This document shows, in pieces, positions 46,401 through 53,383 of a stretch of DNA of 64,000 bases; position 1 is the stretch's first letter; each line of letters starts with the position of its first letter. Where the stretch lies: NCBI GenBank assembly GCA_029706075.1, contig JAINUG010000011.1, positions 8,065,001 through 8,129,000 on the forward strand, given 5' to 3'. Made by a program: the position numbers and the translations under genes. A model generated the notes under the pieces. That model saw only the letters and a program-made list of their open reading frames with translations. It ran no database searches and had not been told where the DNA came from. The DNA is from Aldrovandia affinis (Eukaryota; Chordata; Actinopteri; Notacanthiformes; Halosauridae).

Positions 46401-49400
46401 CACACAGTACTCTAAGTGATGTCTGACATTATATAACATTAATATAACCTCCTTTGATTTATACTCAATACTTTTTGCTATGTATCCCAGCATCCTGTTG
46501 GCCTTTTTCACTGCTGTAGCACACTGCTTAGATAAAAATTGACTTTGATCAACTACAATTCCTAAGTATTTTTCTGATTCAACACCTACTCATTTGTCTC
46601 CTCACATAAAACACTCCTGTCTTATATTTTTATTTACCTGGTTCAAAAACAGAAACCTGGTTCAAGTCAAAACACTTTGTAGCCTCTTCAAAAAAGTTCA
46701 AGAGGTTTGTTAGGCATAACCTCCCCTTGAGAAAACCATGTTGGCTCTCCCTTAAAATCCTAGTATGTTTCAAGAATGATTCCAACTTATCCCTAATAAT
46801 ACATTCCAGTATTTCACGTGAGATGCAAGTTAAACTGACAGGCCTATAGTTCTGTGGGTCAGTACGGCCCCCCTTCTTATATATTGGAATTATACTACCC
46901 TTCCAGTCATCTGGTATTTCTCCAGTGTCTATGGATTGCATAAGAATATCTGTAAATTGTTTATATATAATTTCCCCAAGTTCTTTGAGTACTCTGGGAT
47001 ATAGACAAATAAGACAGTAGGCCATCAGGCCTGTTTGTAGTTGATCTAGTATCTAGTACTTCTACATCCCTTATTTAAAATTCCTTCAAAACATTTTGTA
47101 CATTCTTCTCTGGTAAAACTCTCAACAAAGTAACTGTTTACTGTGTTAGCAATATCCTTATTATTATAAACCAAAGTTCCTTCCTTATTCTTAATGCACT
47201 TCTTAATTAGCTTTCCCTTTTCTAGTACAATATTTAAAAAAATTACATTCACACATAACTGTGCCGAACCATCTCTGTTCACATTTTGGTCTAAAAGATG
47301 TTCATTAATTATATCCTCACAGTTATTATTATACTCCGCCCTGGTATCTTCCATCTGGGCAGTCCTCCTTATCCTTAATTTTCCTCCCTGCCCCCCCAGT
47401 CCCTAGTTTAAATATTCCTCTGCTACCTTAAGCATACGCTGGCCCAAAGCAGCTGTACCCTTTCGGATCAGGTGTAGCCCATCCCACTTGTACAGGTCAC
47501 CCCTGTTTCAAAAGGAGTCGCAGTGCCCCATAAACCTGTTTCCTACACCAGGTTTTGTAGCCACATATTAAATCACCATATACAATTCTGCTTCTTTTTA
47601 CTAGCACGTGGTATTGGCAGAATTCATGAGAAGATCACAGTAGAGGTTCTGCTCCTGATCTTTGATCCTAATTCTATAAATTTGTCCTGCAGAACCCCAA
47701 ACCTACCCTTACCTATGTCATTGGCTCCAACATGGACTATGACCACTGGAGCTTGTCTGCGTGTTCCAGGAAGTTTTCAGACCTGGGCACCAGGCAGGCA
47801 ACATGCTATTCGAGACTCCTTTTCCTGCAAACAGACTATACTGTCTACCCCTCTAATAATTGAGTCCCCCACTATGGTTCCCTTTTCCTGTGTGGCATGG
47901 CACCGCCAGGGTGCCCTGGGGCTCATCAGTCCTCCCACTTACAGATGGCTGGGCCAGATCCTCTTCCTGCAAGGGCTGGAATTGGTTGGACACTACAAAC
48001 TCTGGAGATGCCGTGCCTGCATGTGCACGCCTTTTTCTACACTTATGCCCTACCGTCACCCAACTCTCTCTCCCTATCCGCTCTAGAGGCTCCCCTCTAT
48101 CCAGCTTTGGCATGCATGCTAACTTTCTAAAGGGCATACTTTCTAAAGTTCCACAGGGTAGTTGAGACTAACATGTTGGGCTCCAAGATCAAGAATCTTG
48201 CTCTGGAGATGCTTCACATTTGACATTTTAAGCATTTAGCAGACAAGCTGACAACCGTCGCAGATGGAAGCCTCCCGGAAGTCTCCCTACAGAAACGGAA
48301 TCATTCTACAACACTCACACTGCGCTGCTGATGGCCACATTTTAACGACTAAGTATATTAACCTGACTCCCCCTGTAACTGAATCAATTACTGCCAAGAC
48401 AGAGACAGCAAGTCAATAAAATTGCAACCACCTTCCGAACAGACAGGTTCAAAATGGCAACAAAATCCCTTCTTATAGCTAACTTAGCAACCGTAAGGTC
48501 CGGTTCATTGTAGCAAACAAGCTAGCAGCAGCCAACCGAAACGGTTACCTCTTTGTGTTTAAAGTTAAATGGTTAAAGTTAAACAAAAGCTAGATAGTTA
48601 TCTAATATTTGCCTGCTCTTTTGCTCCAAGAACCCTTCATTGTAGGCCAAATTAAATGAAGGGTTCTTGAGCCACATGCTCAGACCAGAAACAGCAGATC
48701 TACTACAAATATCAGCTTTGGATAAAACCCTAACCCTTGGGTGGAGAAAATAATTTCAAAGAAAAACCTTTACATTTCCACACAGACTCAAATGACCAAA
48801 TCTAACATGCAGTGTATGAGAAATGTACTATTTTTGTTGATGATTTGCATTAATGCTGTGACTTGTATTCAAGTATCTCAAAATCCTTTTAGAGTGGAAA
48901 TAAGTACCATCATCCACCACAAATGAATGATGCCTAGCATGTTTGTATGAAACTGCTTGGGAAATACTGGTTTCCAGAGGGGGGTGATTTTTTTTTAAAC
49001 TACTTAAAACTGGGGGGGGGGGTTGATAAGAAGGTCAAACCCCTCAGGGAGAGAACACCCTGCTCTTCTTTATAACACAACACAGGACTCATAGTAACCA
49101 CAATGGGTTGGGACCTTGGTATAATGTTTCATCTGAAAGAAGGCACCCCCAGCAGCACAGAGTTCTCATCATCTCAATGAGGCATTGAGTTCATTTTAGG
49201 CCGAGGAAAACATCCCCTCTACTGGCACGCTAACACAGCTTTTAACAGGAAATAGAATTTTGTTGGGTTCATGCATGCCCGTACAATAAAATAGCCAGAA
49301 TTTTCCTGGGAATTCTCTGACACATTAACTGAGCAGGTGATTTGTGATGGTTAATGGAATTTTAACCCCTGTGCAGGTTCATACAGTGGGGTTGTTTATT

Positions 49401-50772
49401 TTTTGTGTGCAGGTGTTTTGCAACGCTGCAGTGTTTTGTAATACCTACCTCTGGAGGCATCAGAAGCAGCATTGACATAGTTCTCCTGCGATAGAGAGCG
49501 ATAGAGAGAGGCATGAGATTAAAAGGTTGAAGGAGGAAAAGAGAGAAAGAGAGACATATTGGAGAGAATGAGAGAAGGAGAGAGGGAAGATACATTTTGA
49601 GAACAAAAGAGAGAGAGAGAGGAGAGAGCTCACAGAATTAACAGGGAAATCAGGATCAATGGAATGTGGCGGTGGACAGGGCAAAAGTAGCTCTTTCAAA
49701 TGTGGCGCCTCTGCCAAGAGGCAGTAAAGCTGATCCAATCAAAGTGCCTCAATAAATACAGCAGCCCCTGTGGTACTTTACAAACTAGCTGTCACTCTCA
49801 TTAATAACTTCATTAATAATGAACCATTGGAGGGAGTATTGAATTGCATCCAACTGTTGTTCACATTTACTTTATTTATTTAAAAAAACACTTTTGTACA
49901 GTAGTATAAGGCAGCAGTCACACAGAGATGGACAACATGTATGAAAATTGAATATGAACACTCTGTTTTGTCGTCGTGTTATTGAATTAAGGCAGGTTTT
50001 CCGATTTGATGCTGGGAAGGGAGAGGAATCAGAAAGGCTATTGGCATTCCTAATTGGCTATTGGGTAACAGTTAAAGAATGTTTACATACACTGTGGTCC
50101 CATCAAAAGTTCAACTCCTTTCCAAAAAAATATGGGAAAGGGTGCTTAAAATGTAATAGAAACCCTCCACTGTCAACATATGAGCCCCATTGAAAGTACA
50201 TTAGTTCAAAGAATTTTTGACGGATTCAAAATCTCTGTGTGACCGTGGCCTAATTTGGACTCTTGGAGGTGGGGATGCAGGCTTAGGAATGGCAAAGGAC
50301 AACCACTTCAAGGACACAAACACCCACACACACTCACACACACAAAGATTCAAATAAGTGTTTTTAACGAATGCTTATACATAACTAATGGGATATTGCA
50401 CTGGTCTGCATTCAGGGCATTGTCTCTCCCATATGAACAGTCTTACAGTCATTTCTGAGAGTAGTATAATATAAATAATATAATATAATAAGCTGTTTGG
50501 CTTTTATCTTAGGCAGACATCCATAATAAAAAATTGTCTGACACACAAAGTCAGATGTATTTGCGTGTATCTACGTGTACATCCATGCATATGTATATTC
50601 ACAGTTTTACCTGTTTCAGGTAGCAGGCTGATCTGTTCCTGTGGATCACAGCCAGTAGCTTCTTGTCTTTGCACACCTTCATAGCATTGGTGTAGCATTT
50701 GATGGCCTTGTCGATTTCGCCCTCCTGAAAATGCTTATTTCCTTCATCTTTCAACTGGATTGGGTCATCCAT
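24517..50772 (-). CDS. unc45b: unc45b, UNC-45 myosin chaperone B (whole coding region, 19 coding exons)
   Basis: UNC45B is a cytosolic co-chaperone that folds striated-muscle myosin heads with Hsp90 and is needed for sarcomere assembly (family knowledge). The coding exons are 50611-50772, 49449-49485, 44932-45107, 44529-44618, 43600-43767, 42650-42815, 41178-41348, 39070-39241, 38043-38343, 36352-36446, 35219-35360, 32233-32373, 30977-31104, 30436-30502, 29301-29414, 26651-26766, 25640-25757, 25182-25337 and 24517-24777. They total 2781 nt, or 926 residues plus stop, close to the roughly 930 residues usual for the family. All introns are GT-AG and all phases fit. Residues about 1-125 are Hsp90-binding TPR repeats. 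A central armadillo region follows, and from about residue 500 the UCS myosin-binding domain. Residues such as [11 protein letters not shown] and [20 protein letters not shown] match UNC45B better than UNC45A. No disabling change was seen. Confidence 0.95.
24975..25165 (-). mobile_element. CR1-like LINE fragment in unc45b intron 19
   Basis: GAGTATCTATCACTGTGTCA, CTGGACTTGAA, CATCTACTAC and TTTGTAGTTCACTTTGTTAATC match in order the CR1 3' region at 46005-46215. It is degenerate. Confidence 0.65.
25182..25337 (-). CDS. unc45b: unc45b exon 19 (UCS domain)
   Basis: Residues 789-840 ([20 protein letters not shown] to KLCTKLTLV). The acceptor is GGTCACAG|GTTCAG and the donor is CTGGTG|GTACGT. The following 0.4-kb intron contains a CR1-like fragment. 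Confidence 0.92.
25640..25757 (-). CDS. unc45b: unc45b exon 18 (UCS domain)
   Basis: Residues 749-788 ([20 protein letters not shown] to [11 protein letters not shown]). It carries the conserved ENYMFE and QAATECMCN motifs. The acceptor is AATTCCAG|GGTGAA and the donor is AAAGAG|GTGAGT. Confidence 0.94.
26281..26645. repeat. 40-bp minisatellite in unc45b intron 17
   Basis: About nine units, the best preserved exactly 40 bp (GTTGAAGGTGTAGTCATTAA then CACTCACCCAGTGTTGTTGT). The unit nearest the exon is followed within about 5 bases by the exon 17 donor. Units become less alike toward 26281. Confidence 0.9.
26651..26766 (-). CDS. unc45b: unc45b exon 17 (UCS domain)
   Basis: Residues 711-749 ([20 protein letters not shown] to LAGLNDKLR). 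The acceptor is GTCTTAG|ATTTAT and the donor is AACTGAG|GTGAGT. The intron begins with a 40-bp minisatellite whose units resemble this donor. Confidence 0.93.
27772..29065 (+). mobile_element. Decayed Tc1-like transposon in unc45b intron 16
   Basis: The left end GGTGCCTTGCAAGTATTCAG then ACCC and the right end AGGGGTCTGAATGCTAATAT are degenerate inverted ends. In between are transposase remnants in several frames: [20 protein letters not shown] (28590-28650) and DNA for [16 protein letters not shown] residues near 28747. Frames are broken by stops. Exact limits are uncertain. Confidence 0.75.
29301..29414 (-). CDS. unc45b: unc45b exon 16 (UCS domain)
   Basis: Residues 673-710 ([20 protein letters not shown] to [10 protein letters not shown]). 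The acceptor is TTTGCCCCAG|GCTC and the donor is GAGAGG|GTAAGC. The downstream intron holds a decayed Tc1-like transposon. Confidence 0.93.
29873..30415 (+). repeat. TG-rich low-complexity tract
   Basis: About 540 bases of imperfect TG repeats with GTGTGGATGTG-type variants, in unc45b intron 15. On the transcript strand it is CA-rich and begins about 20 bases after the exon 15 donor. Confidence 0.9.
30436..30502 (-). CDS. unc45b: unc45b exon 15 (67 bp, UCS domain)
   Basis: Residues 650-672 ([22 protein letters not shown]). The acceptor is TTCTTGCAG|GGTG and the donor is GAAAG|GTAAGAG. Within 30 bases of the donor the intron becomes a CA-rich tract (plus-strand TG repeat, 29873-30415). Confidence 0.91.
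30977..31104 (-). CDS. unc45b: unc45b exon 14 (UCS domain)
   Basis: Residues 608-650 ([20 protein letters not shown] to [10 protein letters not shown]). The acceptor is GCCCTCAG|GACAAG and the donor is TCTAG|GTGAGT. Phase 2 at exit. Confidence 0.92.
31470..31672. mobile_element. Short Tc1-type MITE (203 bp) in unc45b intron 13
   Basis: CAGGTAACTGACAAAA at the left and CAGGTAACTGTCAAAATAAA (reverse of the right end), both beside TA. The same ends occur on the element at 45266-45820. No coding content. Confidence 0.75.
32233..32373 (-). CDS. unc45b: unc45b exon 13 (UCS domain)
   Basis: Residues 561-607 ([20 protein letters not shown] to [11 protein letters not shown]). The acceptor is TTTCACCAG|TCGGTG and the donor is CCAAAG|GTAACG. 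47 codons, phase 0 at both ends. No ORF call covers it because it lacks an internal start. Confidence 0.92.
33032..34300 (+). mobile_element. hAT-type fragment in unc45b intron 12 (one end plus transposase start)
   Basis: It begins with CAGGGGCGTAGACTCCACTG, like a hAT terminus. Near 34247 the plus strand reads [16 protein letters not shown], resembling the start of ZMYM-like hAT transposases, and ends soon after in stops. The other terminus is not seen. Confidence 0.4.
35219..35360 (-). CDS. unc45b: unc45b exon 12 (start of UCS domain)
   Basis: Residues 513-560 ([20 protein letters not shown] to LRAMFELSK). It carries the highly conserved [10 protein letters not shown] motif. The acceptor is CTTCGCAG|GTGGTT and the donor is TCCAAG|GTCTCT. 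The downstream intron is 2.8 kb and holds a hAT fragment. Confidence 0.93.
36126..36290. repeat. CA-rich low-complexity tract
   Basis: Imperfect repeats of CACACACATGCATGTA type in unc45b intron 11, about 60 bases after the exon 11 donor on the transcript. Confidence 0.85.
36352..36446 (-). CDS. unc45b: unc45b exon 11
   Basis: Residues 482-513 ([20 protein letters not shown] to KLAKQCRK). The acceptor is CTCCTGCAG|GGGCTG and the donor is CAGGAA|GTGAGT. It was found by searching for the continuation of the conserved LV|GLCKLGS junction; no ORF call covers it. Confidence 0.92.
36600..36690 (+). mobile_element. CR1-like LINE 3' tail
   Basis: GACTAGATGGGCTGAACGGC CTGTTCTTGTC then ATGTATTCTGATGTTCTTATA matches, inverted, the CR1 end at 45918-45990. 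It immediately precedes a palindromic repeat. Confidence 0.65.
36713..36839. repeat. Palindromic MITE-like repeat, intact copy
   Basis: The left arm GAATAAACCACAACATACTG TGCATTCTCAGGGTATATAC is inverted, with mismatches, at 36800-36839 (GTATATCCTGAGAAAGCACA ... GTGGTTTATTC). The related copy at 7836/16626 is split by the gypsy element. Function unknown. Confidence 0.65.
37126..37918 (+). mobile_element. Tigger/pogo-like transposon in unc45b intron 10
   Basis: It is flanked by TA. The ends are CAGTGGAACCTCGGTTATCG and, inverted, CAGTGGAGCCTTGGTTATCG (18 of 20). It holds the start of a transposase gene (37430) but is far shorter than an active element, so it is internally deleted. Confidence 0.8.
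37430..37723 (+). pseudogene. Tigger/pogo transposase, N-terminal HTH remnant
   Basis: [20 protein letters not shown] begins in a good start context (GCCACCATGG). It continues as [20 protein letters not shown] then [19 protein letters not shown], a CENP-B type helix-turn-helix. A stop at 37607-37609 breaks the frame, and the remaining similarity ([20 protein letters not shown]) follows in the same frame to another stop. The catalytic domain is absent. Confidence 0.7.
38043..38343 (-). CDS. unc45b: unc45b exon 10 (central domain, largest exon)
   Basis: Residues 381-481 ([20 protein letters not shown] to [13 protein letters not shown]). The acceptor is AAAACAG|GGGTAAG and the donor is CTGGTG|GTGAGC. 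Phase 0 at exit. The open frame runs on past the donor but that part resembles nothing in the family. Confidence 0.94.
38617..39000 (+). mobile_element. tRNA-derived SINE in unc45b intron 9
   Basis: It has a 12-bp target duplication TCTGCATGGAGG (38605-38616 and 39001-39012). A pol III box A (TGGCCCAGCGGTCTAGTG) and box B (GGATCGAAACCC) start it. A tail ATTGGCTACTAAATTGGGAG with poly(A) ends it. The tail is shared with the SINE at 42941-43320. Confidence 0.9.
39070..39241 (-). CDS. unc45b: unc45b exon 9 (central domain)
   Basis: Residues 324-381 ([20 protein letters not shown] to [12 protein letters not shown]). The acceptor is CTTTGCAG|GCCTAA and the donor is ACATCAA|GTGAGC. The lysine codon is completed by the next exon. 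A block typical of UNC45B ([15 protein letters not shown]) is present. Confidence 0.93.
39843..40203 (+). mobile_element. tRNA-derived SINE in unc45b intron 8
   Basis: It has a 14-bp target duplication CAATACCAAATGTT (39829-39842 and 40204-40217). Box A is TGGTCTAGTGG and box B GGTTTGATTCC. The head GGCCTCCCGCGTGGTCTAGT matches, inverted, the SINE at 42941-43320. It ends in an A-rich tail. Confidence 0.9.
40261..40430. repeat. 34-bp minisatellite, five copies
   Basis: Five tandem units of exactly 34 bp (CCTACTCTAGTACGCATGCG, then CAGAGCATGACGAG) with a few substitutions, in unc45b intron 8. Confidence 0.95.
41178..41348 (-). CDS. unc45b: unc45b exon 8 (central domain)
   Basis: Residues 267-324 ([20 protein letters not shown] to KTLFTIDHG). 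The acceptor is AATGACAG|ACTCC and the donor is GATCATG|GTCAGTG. Phase 1 at both ends. Confidence 0.92.
42075..42350 (-). mobile_element. SINE-like repeat in unc45b intron 7
   Basis: Its plus-strand left end (TTTACCCCTTTTTCTCCCAA TTTTGTATGCC) resembles the inverted A-rich tail of the other SINEs. The right end (GATTCGATACCAGACC) resembles an inverted box B. No target duplication was identified. Confidence 0.5.
42372..42525 (-). mobile_element. tRNA-derived SINE with L2-like tail in unc45b intron 7
   Basis: Read on the minus strand: TGGCTCAGTTGGTAGAGCAC (box A), GGTTCAATCCC (box B), then the tail AAGTCGCTTTGGATAAAAGC, then GTCTGCTAAATGACG. A tRNA-like cloverleaf start is clear. Confidence 0.8.
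42531..42580 (-). repeat. Dispersed 50-bp repeat, copy 1
   Basis: On the minus strand GCTGCTGGGTGGCTCATCCT, then GTTAAGGCACTGTTCTAATG. It recurs at 44745-44800 (-) and 53384-53440 (+). Probably a SINE head. Confidence 0.6.
42650..42815 (-). CDS. unc45b: unc45b exon 7 (central domain)
   Basis: Residues 212-266 plus one base ([20 protein letters not shown] to YGKEEALVL). The acceptor is GTCATAG|GCCACA and the donor is GTTCTGG|GTACGAG. Entry phase 0, exit phase 1. Confidence 0.92.
42941..43320 (-). mobile_element. tRNA-derived SINE in unc45b intron 6
   Basis: It has a 14-bp target duplication ACTCTGCCATCTTT (42927-42940 and 43321-43334). Read on the minus strand, GGCCTCCCGCGTGGTCCAGT (box A) and CGGGGTTTAATTCCC (box B) come first. 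The end is AATTGGCTACCAAATTGGGA followed by poly(A). Confidence 0.92.
43332..43399. repeat. (CT)n microsatellite
   Basis: About 34 CT units, starting within the SINE's target duplication. A second short CT run (43570-43597) overlaps the exon 6 donor. Confidence 0.95.
43600..43767 (-). CDS. unc45b: unc45b exon 6 (central domain)
   Basis: Residues 156-211 ([20 protein letters not shown] to CTGHKAR), armadillo-like helices of the central domain. The acceptor is TCTCCAG|GCTGTC. The donor is CCCGG|GTGAGAGAG and runs straight into a GA microsatellite. Phase 0 at both ends. Confidence 0.93.
43786..44431. repeat. Minisatellite in unc45b intron 5, split by a SINE
   Basis: Irregular units of about 22-35 bp built on GGGATGTGTGCATCAGGGTTAA. 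The run is interrupted at 44158-44395 by a SINE and resumes for about 35 bp. Confidence 0.9.
44158..44395 (-). mobile_element. tRNA-derived SINE (V-SINE type) with L2-like tail, inside a minisatellite
   Basis: A short target duplication GGATGT (44152-44157 and 44396-44401) flanks it. On the minus strand: TGTAGTGTAATGGTTAGGGA (box A), GGTTCAATCCCC (box B), the conserved CCTTGAGCAAGGAACTTAAC, and the tail AAGTCGCTCTGGATAAGAGC, then GTCTGCTAAATG. Confidence 0.88.
44529..44618 (-). CDS. unc45b: unc45b exon 5
   Basis: Residues 126-155 ([20 protein letters not shown], then [10 protein letters not shown]), the linker after the TPR domain. The acceptor is TCCTGCAG|CTAAAG and the donor is AAAAG|GTTGGC. 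30 codons, phase 0 at both ends. Confidence 0.93.
44745..44800 (-). repeat. Dispersed 50-bp repeat, copy 2
   Basis: ACACATTAGAACAGTGCCTT AACAGGATGAGCCATTCAGC on the plus strand; same family as 42531-42580 and 53384. It lies in unc45b intron 4. Confidence 0.6.
44932..45107 (-). CDS. unc45b: unc45b exon 4 (TPR domain)
   Basis: Residues 67-125: [20 protein letters not shown] onward to [11 protein letters not shown]. It contains the third TPR and the following helix of the Hsp90-binding domain. The acceptor is GAGTAG|CAATT and the donor is AAAAG|GTCAGG. Entry phase 1, exit phase 0. Confidence 0.94.
45266..45820 (-). mobile_element. Tc1-like transposon, internally deleted, in unc45b intron 3
   Basis: The inverted ends are CAGTTAACTGGCAAAATAAA (then GGAAACAC) and, at the right, CAGGTAACTGCCAAAATAAA (then GGAAACAC); TA is on the left and a mutated TG on the right. 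On the minus strand 45384-45581 encodes the transposase end, [20 protein letters not shown]. Confidence 0.85.
45918..48165 (-). mobile_element. CR1-like LINE, internally deleted, in unc45b intron 3
   Basis: The minus-strand order is: ORF1 region with an SGNH/esterase-like fold ([14 protein letters not shown] and [12 protein letters not shown], 47900-47690), a linker ([20 protein letters not shown], 47200-47130), RT fingers ([20 protein letters not shown], near 46850), the RT C-terminus ([20 protein letters not shown] then HLEYCVQFW, 46500-46400) and a 3' tail of TTCTTATG octamers. The endonuclease and the RT palm with its YxDD motif are missing. Several frames are broken. Confidence 0.8.
48218..48247 (-). 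repeat. L2-like tail fragment
   Basis: CATTTTAAGCATTTAGCAGAC is the end of the common L2-type tail on the minus strand. Confidence 0.6.
49060..49260. repeat. Possible dispersed repeat in unc45b intron 3
   Basis: GGTTGGGACCTTGGTATAAT then GTTTCATCTGAAAGAAGGCA resembles a repeat common in teleosts. The family is not identified. Confidence 0.3.
49449..49485 (-). CDS. unc45b: unc45b exon 3 (37-bp exon, TPR)
   Basis: A short exon of 12 codons plus one base ([12 protein letters not shown]). The acceptor is CGCAG|GAGAAC and the donor is CCAGAG|GTAGGT. It is followed by a 4.3-kb intron holding a CR1 LINE and a Tc1-like element. The exon is too short for simple ORF scans and was recognised by its fit between the flanking TPR exons. 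Confidence 0.9.
50611..50772 (-). CDS. unc45b: unc45b exon 2 (first coding exon, start of TPR domain)
   Basis: Residues 1-54. The ATG at 50770-50772 lies directly after a splice acceptor (TTTTCTCCAG), so translation starts at the first base of this exon and the 5' UTR is in an upstream exon. It encodes the first TPR helices ([15 protein letters not shown]..., then [14 protein letters not shown]). The donor is CAG|GTAAAA, phase 0. Confidence 0.93.
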
Positions 50773-50802
50773 CTGGAGAAAAGAAGAAAGATTAAGATAT
50801 AA

Positions 50803-50825
50803 ACATGCACACACAAACACACACA

Positions 50826-50872
<47 letters not shown>

Positions 50873-51110
50873 ACAGATACACACACTCGCATGGAAACGC
50901 ACACTCACACACACACACAGACAGACACATACAGACACACACAAACACACACACAATTAAACAAATGCGCACACACACACACAAAGACATAAACATGTAC
51001 AAACACACACAGATGAACAAACACAAACATGCACACACAAACATGTACCAAAACAACCCCCGGACACAAACACGCACACACTCAAAACACACAAATACAT
51101 GCACACACGT
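50803..51110. repeat. (CA)n-rich tract in unc45b intron 1
   Basis: About 300 bases of CA repeats with variants. On the transcript it is GT-rich and ends about 30 bases before the exon 2 acceptor. Confidence 0.93.
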
Positions 51111-51645
51111 ACACCCTTTTCAAGTTATCAAATAATTATTGAAACCATTTTTAATGGCTGTCCCGAGTCCTGAGAAGCCACTGGAAATCTCTAGAAGCCT
51201 GAAGCCACGGATTGACCTTAGTTTCATTGTTCTTAACCCCAGCTCCCATGTGGCGGGATAATTCAATAACGTACACTGACTGCATTGATATCTTTGCCTA
51301 CTAGATTATTGAGAATATTATTATAAAATGTTTTGTTAGCAACAATGAATTTCATCACCTAATAAATTGACCAAATCCCCCCGCCCTCAAATTTATGCAA
51401 CTTATTAAATTAGGGAATAGGTCAATGGTTAGAACTGTTCAGCCACAAATTGACCATCAAACCTAACCTTGTAATATTAGTTACTTTTCATTAATTTAGA
51501 TTATTATAAATCGTTATATAATTTCCTCAAATTGTTGGCAACACAAAAATACAGTCACAATACCAAAAAAAGCAGTCAGTACTACAATAAAAGATCCTGC
51601 CCTACAGCAACAACAAAAAGGTTTGTAAAACCATTACATTCTTAC

Positions 51646-51670
51646 CTCTCTGAATTCTCTACAGCAAATG
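51646..51670 (-). other. unc45b: Predicted non-coding first exon of unc45b (5' UTR)
   Basis: The coding start sits at the first base of exon 2, so a 5' UTR exon must lie upstream. At 51646 there is a strong minus-strand donor (TTCAGAGAG|GTAAGAATG). It lies about 50 bases below a TATA-like box and about 70 below a CArG box. The transcription start is inferred near 51665-51670 from TATA spacing only, so the exon's upper limit is approximate. Confidence 0.5.
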
Positions 51671-51692
51671 GCCTGGCACATGGTATCTCAGG

Positions 51693-51724
51693 CTTTAAAT
51701 CCCCTGCTCCCAAACCTTATTTGG
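51693..51724 (-). promoter_or_regulatory. unc45b: unc45b core promoter: TATA-like box plus CArG (SRF) box
   Basis: Read on the minus strand, CCAAATAAGG (51715-51724) is a perfect CC(A/T)6GG CArG box. It is followed 14 bases later by ATTTAAAG (51693-51700), a TATA-like element, and then the predicted first exon. CArG boxes bind SRF and drive many striated-muscle genes, which fits unc45b. A CATTCC (MCAT-like) sequence lies just upstream near 51782. Function is inferred from position and motif. Confidence 0.5.
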
Positions 51725-52640
51725 GCAACATTTTGTCCCCCCTGCGGGGGCCTACCACTGACAAGATATGTGGACACCCCCCATTCCAGCTTTGATAACG
51801 TGGAATCACCACGGGTGAAGCTGATACATTAGAACACAAGTAAAGTAGGCATAGAGTACCTTGTCAGTGCTGAGTTGCTTTTTCCTTTTTGCTTCAGTAG
51901 TTGCTTTCTCCTTTTTACTTCATAGGTCGGCTACTTATCACTTGTCTCAGTGACCGCTGTGTGGTATAAATTATTTTCTAGCTTGCCTGACCACCATGAA
52001 CTATATGTACCTAAGAGATATGGGCAAGAGCCAGGGGGGTGGGAACTCACCTCAAATGTGGGGGGTGGATGTGTGTGTTTAGGGGGAAGGGGGGGAAGGG
52101 GGTTGCCCAGCACACCTGTTCAAGAACTGATTTACAAAACTCTAAAAATCTCACATCAAAACTGTCTTGATCGACCATGCCAGTTGGCCAGCCATGTCTT
52201 CTGAATGTAGACAGATAGAGGTGATTTAAGTGGTAAAATGTTTACACAAGTGCAGAAGACAACCGGTCACCCCCATTTTGTTGAAGTGGATTGACCCATG
52301 GTGCAGTCTATTTAAGGGATATATATGACAGCTGAACGCTTGGCAGCAAATGTCTGCTCTGCCTAAAGGATGGTTGGGAGGACAGGGGTGGTGGGGGTTT
52401 GGGGTGGTGGAGACAGCCGCTGACAGCTGCGACAGCACCCAGAAGGCCTGGCAGGTTCTAGAAAGAGGAGAGAGAGTGCTGGATGTGTGTATGGGTGGGG
52501 TGGAAGGGAGTGGGGGGAGGTTGTAGTCTCACCTCTGCCAACTCTTTCCACAACAATCTGGATCTTTCTCACGGATGTCATGTGACCGAACACCCCCTAA
52601 ATTGTTTGCATTTGAGGGGAATAGCAATACACTAATAACT
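51725..52640. other. unc45b upstream region, no gene recognised
   Basis: Possible regulatory DNA. It contains a one-mismatch CArG-like CTATTTAAGG (about 52308-52317). G-rich runs near 52080 and 52380-52520 are low complexity. No exon was identified. Confidence 0.35.
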
Positions 52641-52930
52641 AATAATATATTAGTAAAATAACTATATGAATACACAGCACCTTTCATTCATAGTTAGGTA
52701 GCCCAAAGTGCATCGAGAAAGAGTGTTGTTTAGTTGGCAATGGCCTCTCTGATCAGCTTGGGTAGGGCATTCCATAGTTTTGGCACATAAAAAATAAAAG
52801 GACCCCCCATATCTCCTGTAATGTATTATAGGGAGGCCAGCATCTGCAGATCTGATGGATGCAAGCTTGGGAGGGGGAACAGATGTTGGGGGTGCTGTGA
52901 ATGAATGGAGTGACTGAATGGAGGAAAGGA
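52641..52930. repeat. Possible degenerate LINE fragment
   Basis: GGGTAGGGCATTCCATAGTT TTGGCACATAAA and nearby AT-rich text resemble antisense LINE 3' sequence. Weak. Confidence 0.25.
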
Positions 52931-53098
52931 CAGGGTCAGGGTCAAACGTGAATTTTCGACGAAGTATGTTACTAACAAAAATGTATGAAAACTAAAATGT
53001 CACATGAAAGAAGGCTTCTGTCCCAAATATTGGTGAAAATACATCAGAAATCTGAAGGAATTTTACTGGTGTCTGAAATGTTAAGTATTTTAAATAAT

Positions 53099-53166
53099 TA
53101 TATATATATACTGTATATATATATATATATTACTGTATATATATATATATTATATATATATATATA
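53099..53166. repeat. (TA)n microsatellite
   Basis: Near-perfect TA repeats with two short interruptions. Confidence 0.93.
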
Positions 53167-53383
53167 TTCTTTAATAACTGAAAATATATATATTCTCTGT
53201 GCTGCATTTAAAAATCAATAATAATAATTCAGTTGGAGATCCCTATAACCTGCTTTCACAGGTCAGCTGACCCAGAGACCAGTGGTTCTGAGATGGAGGA
53301 CAGCATAGGAAAGACTGAGGGACAGGTTTTTGGTCACATCTTAATGGCCTATTTAGGACTGTTAATAAATACATTACTTTGGC

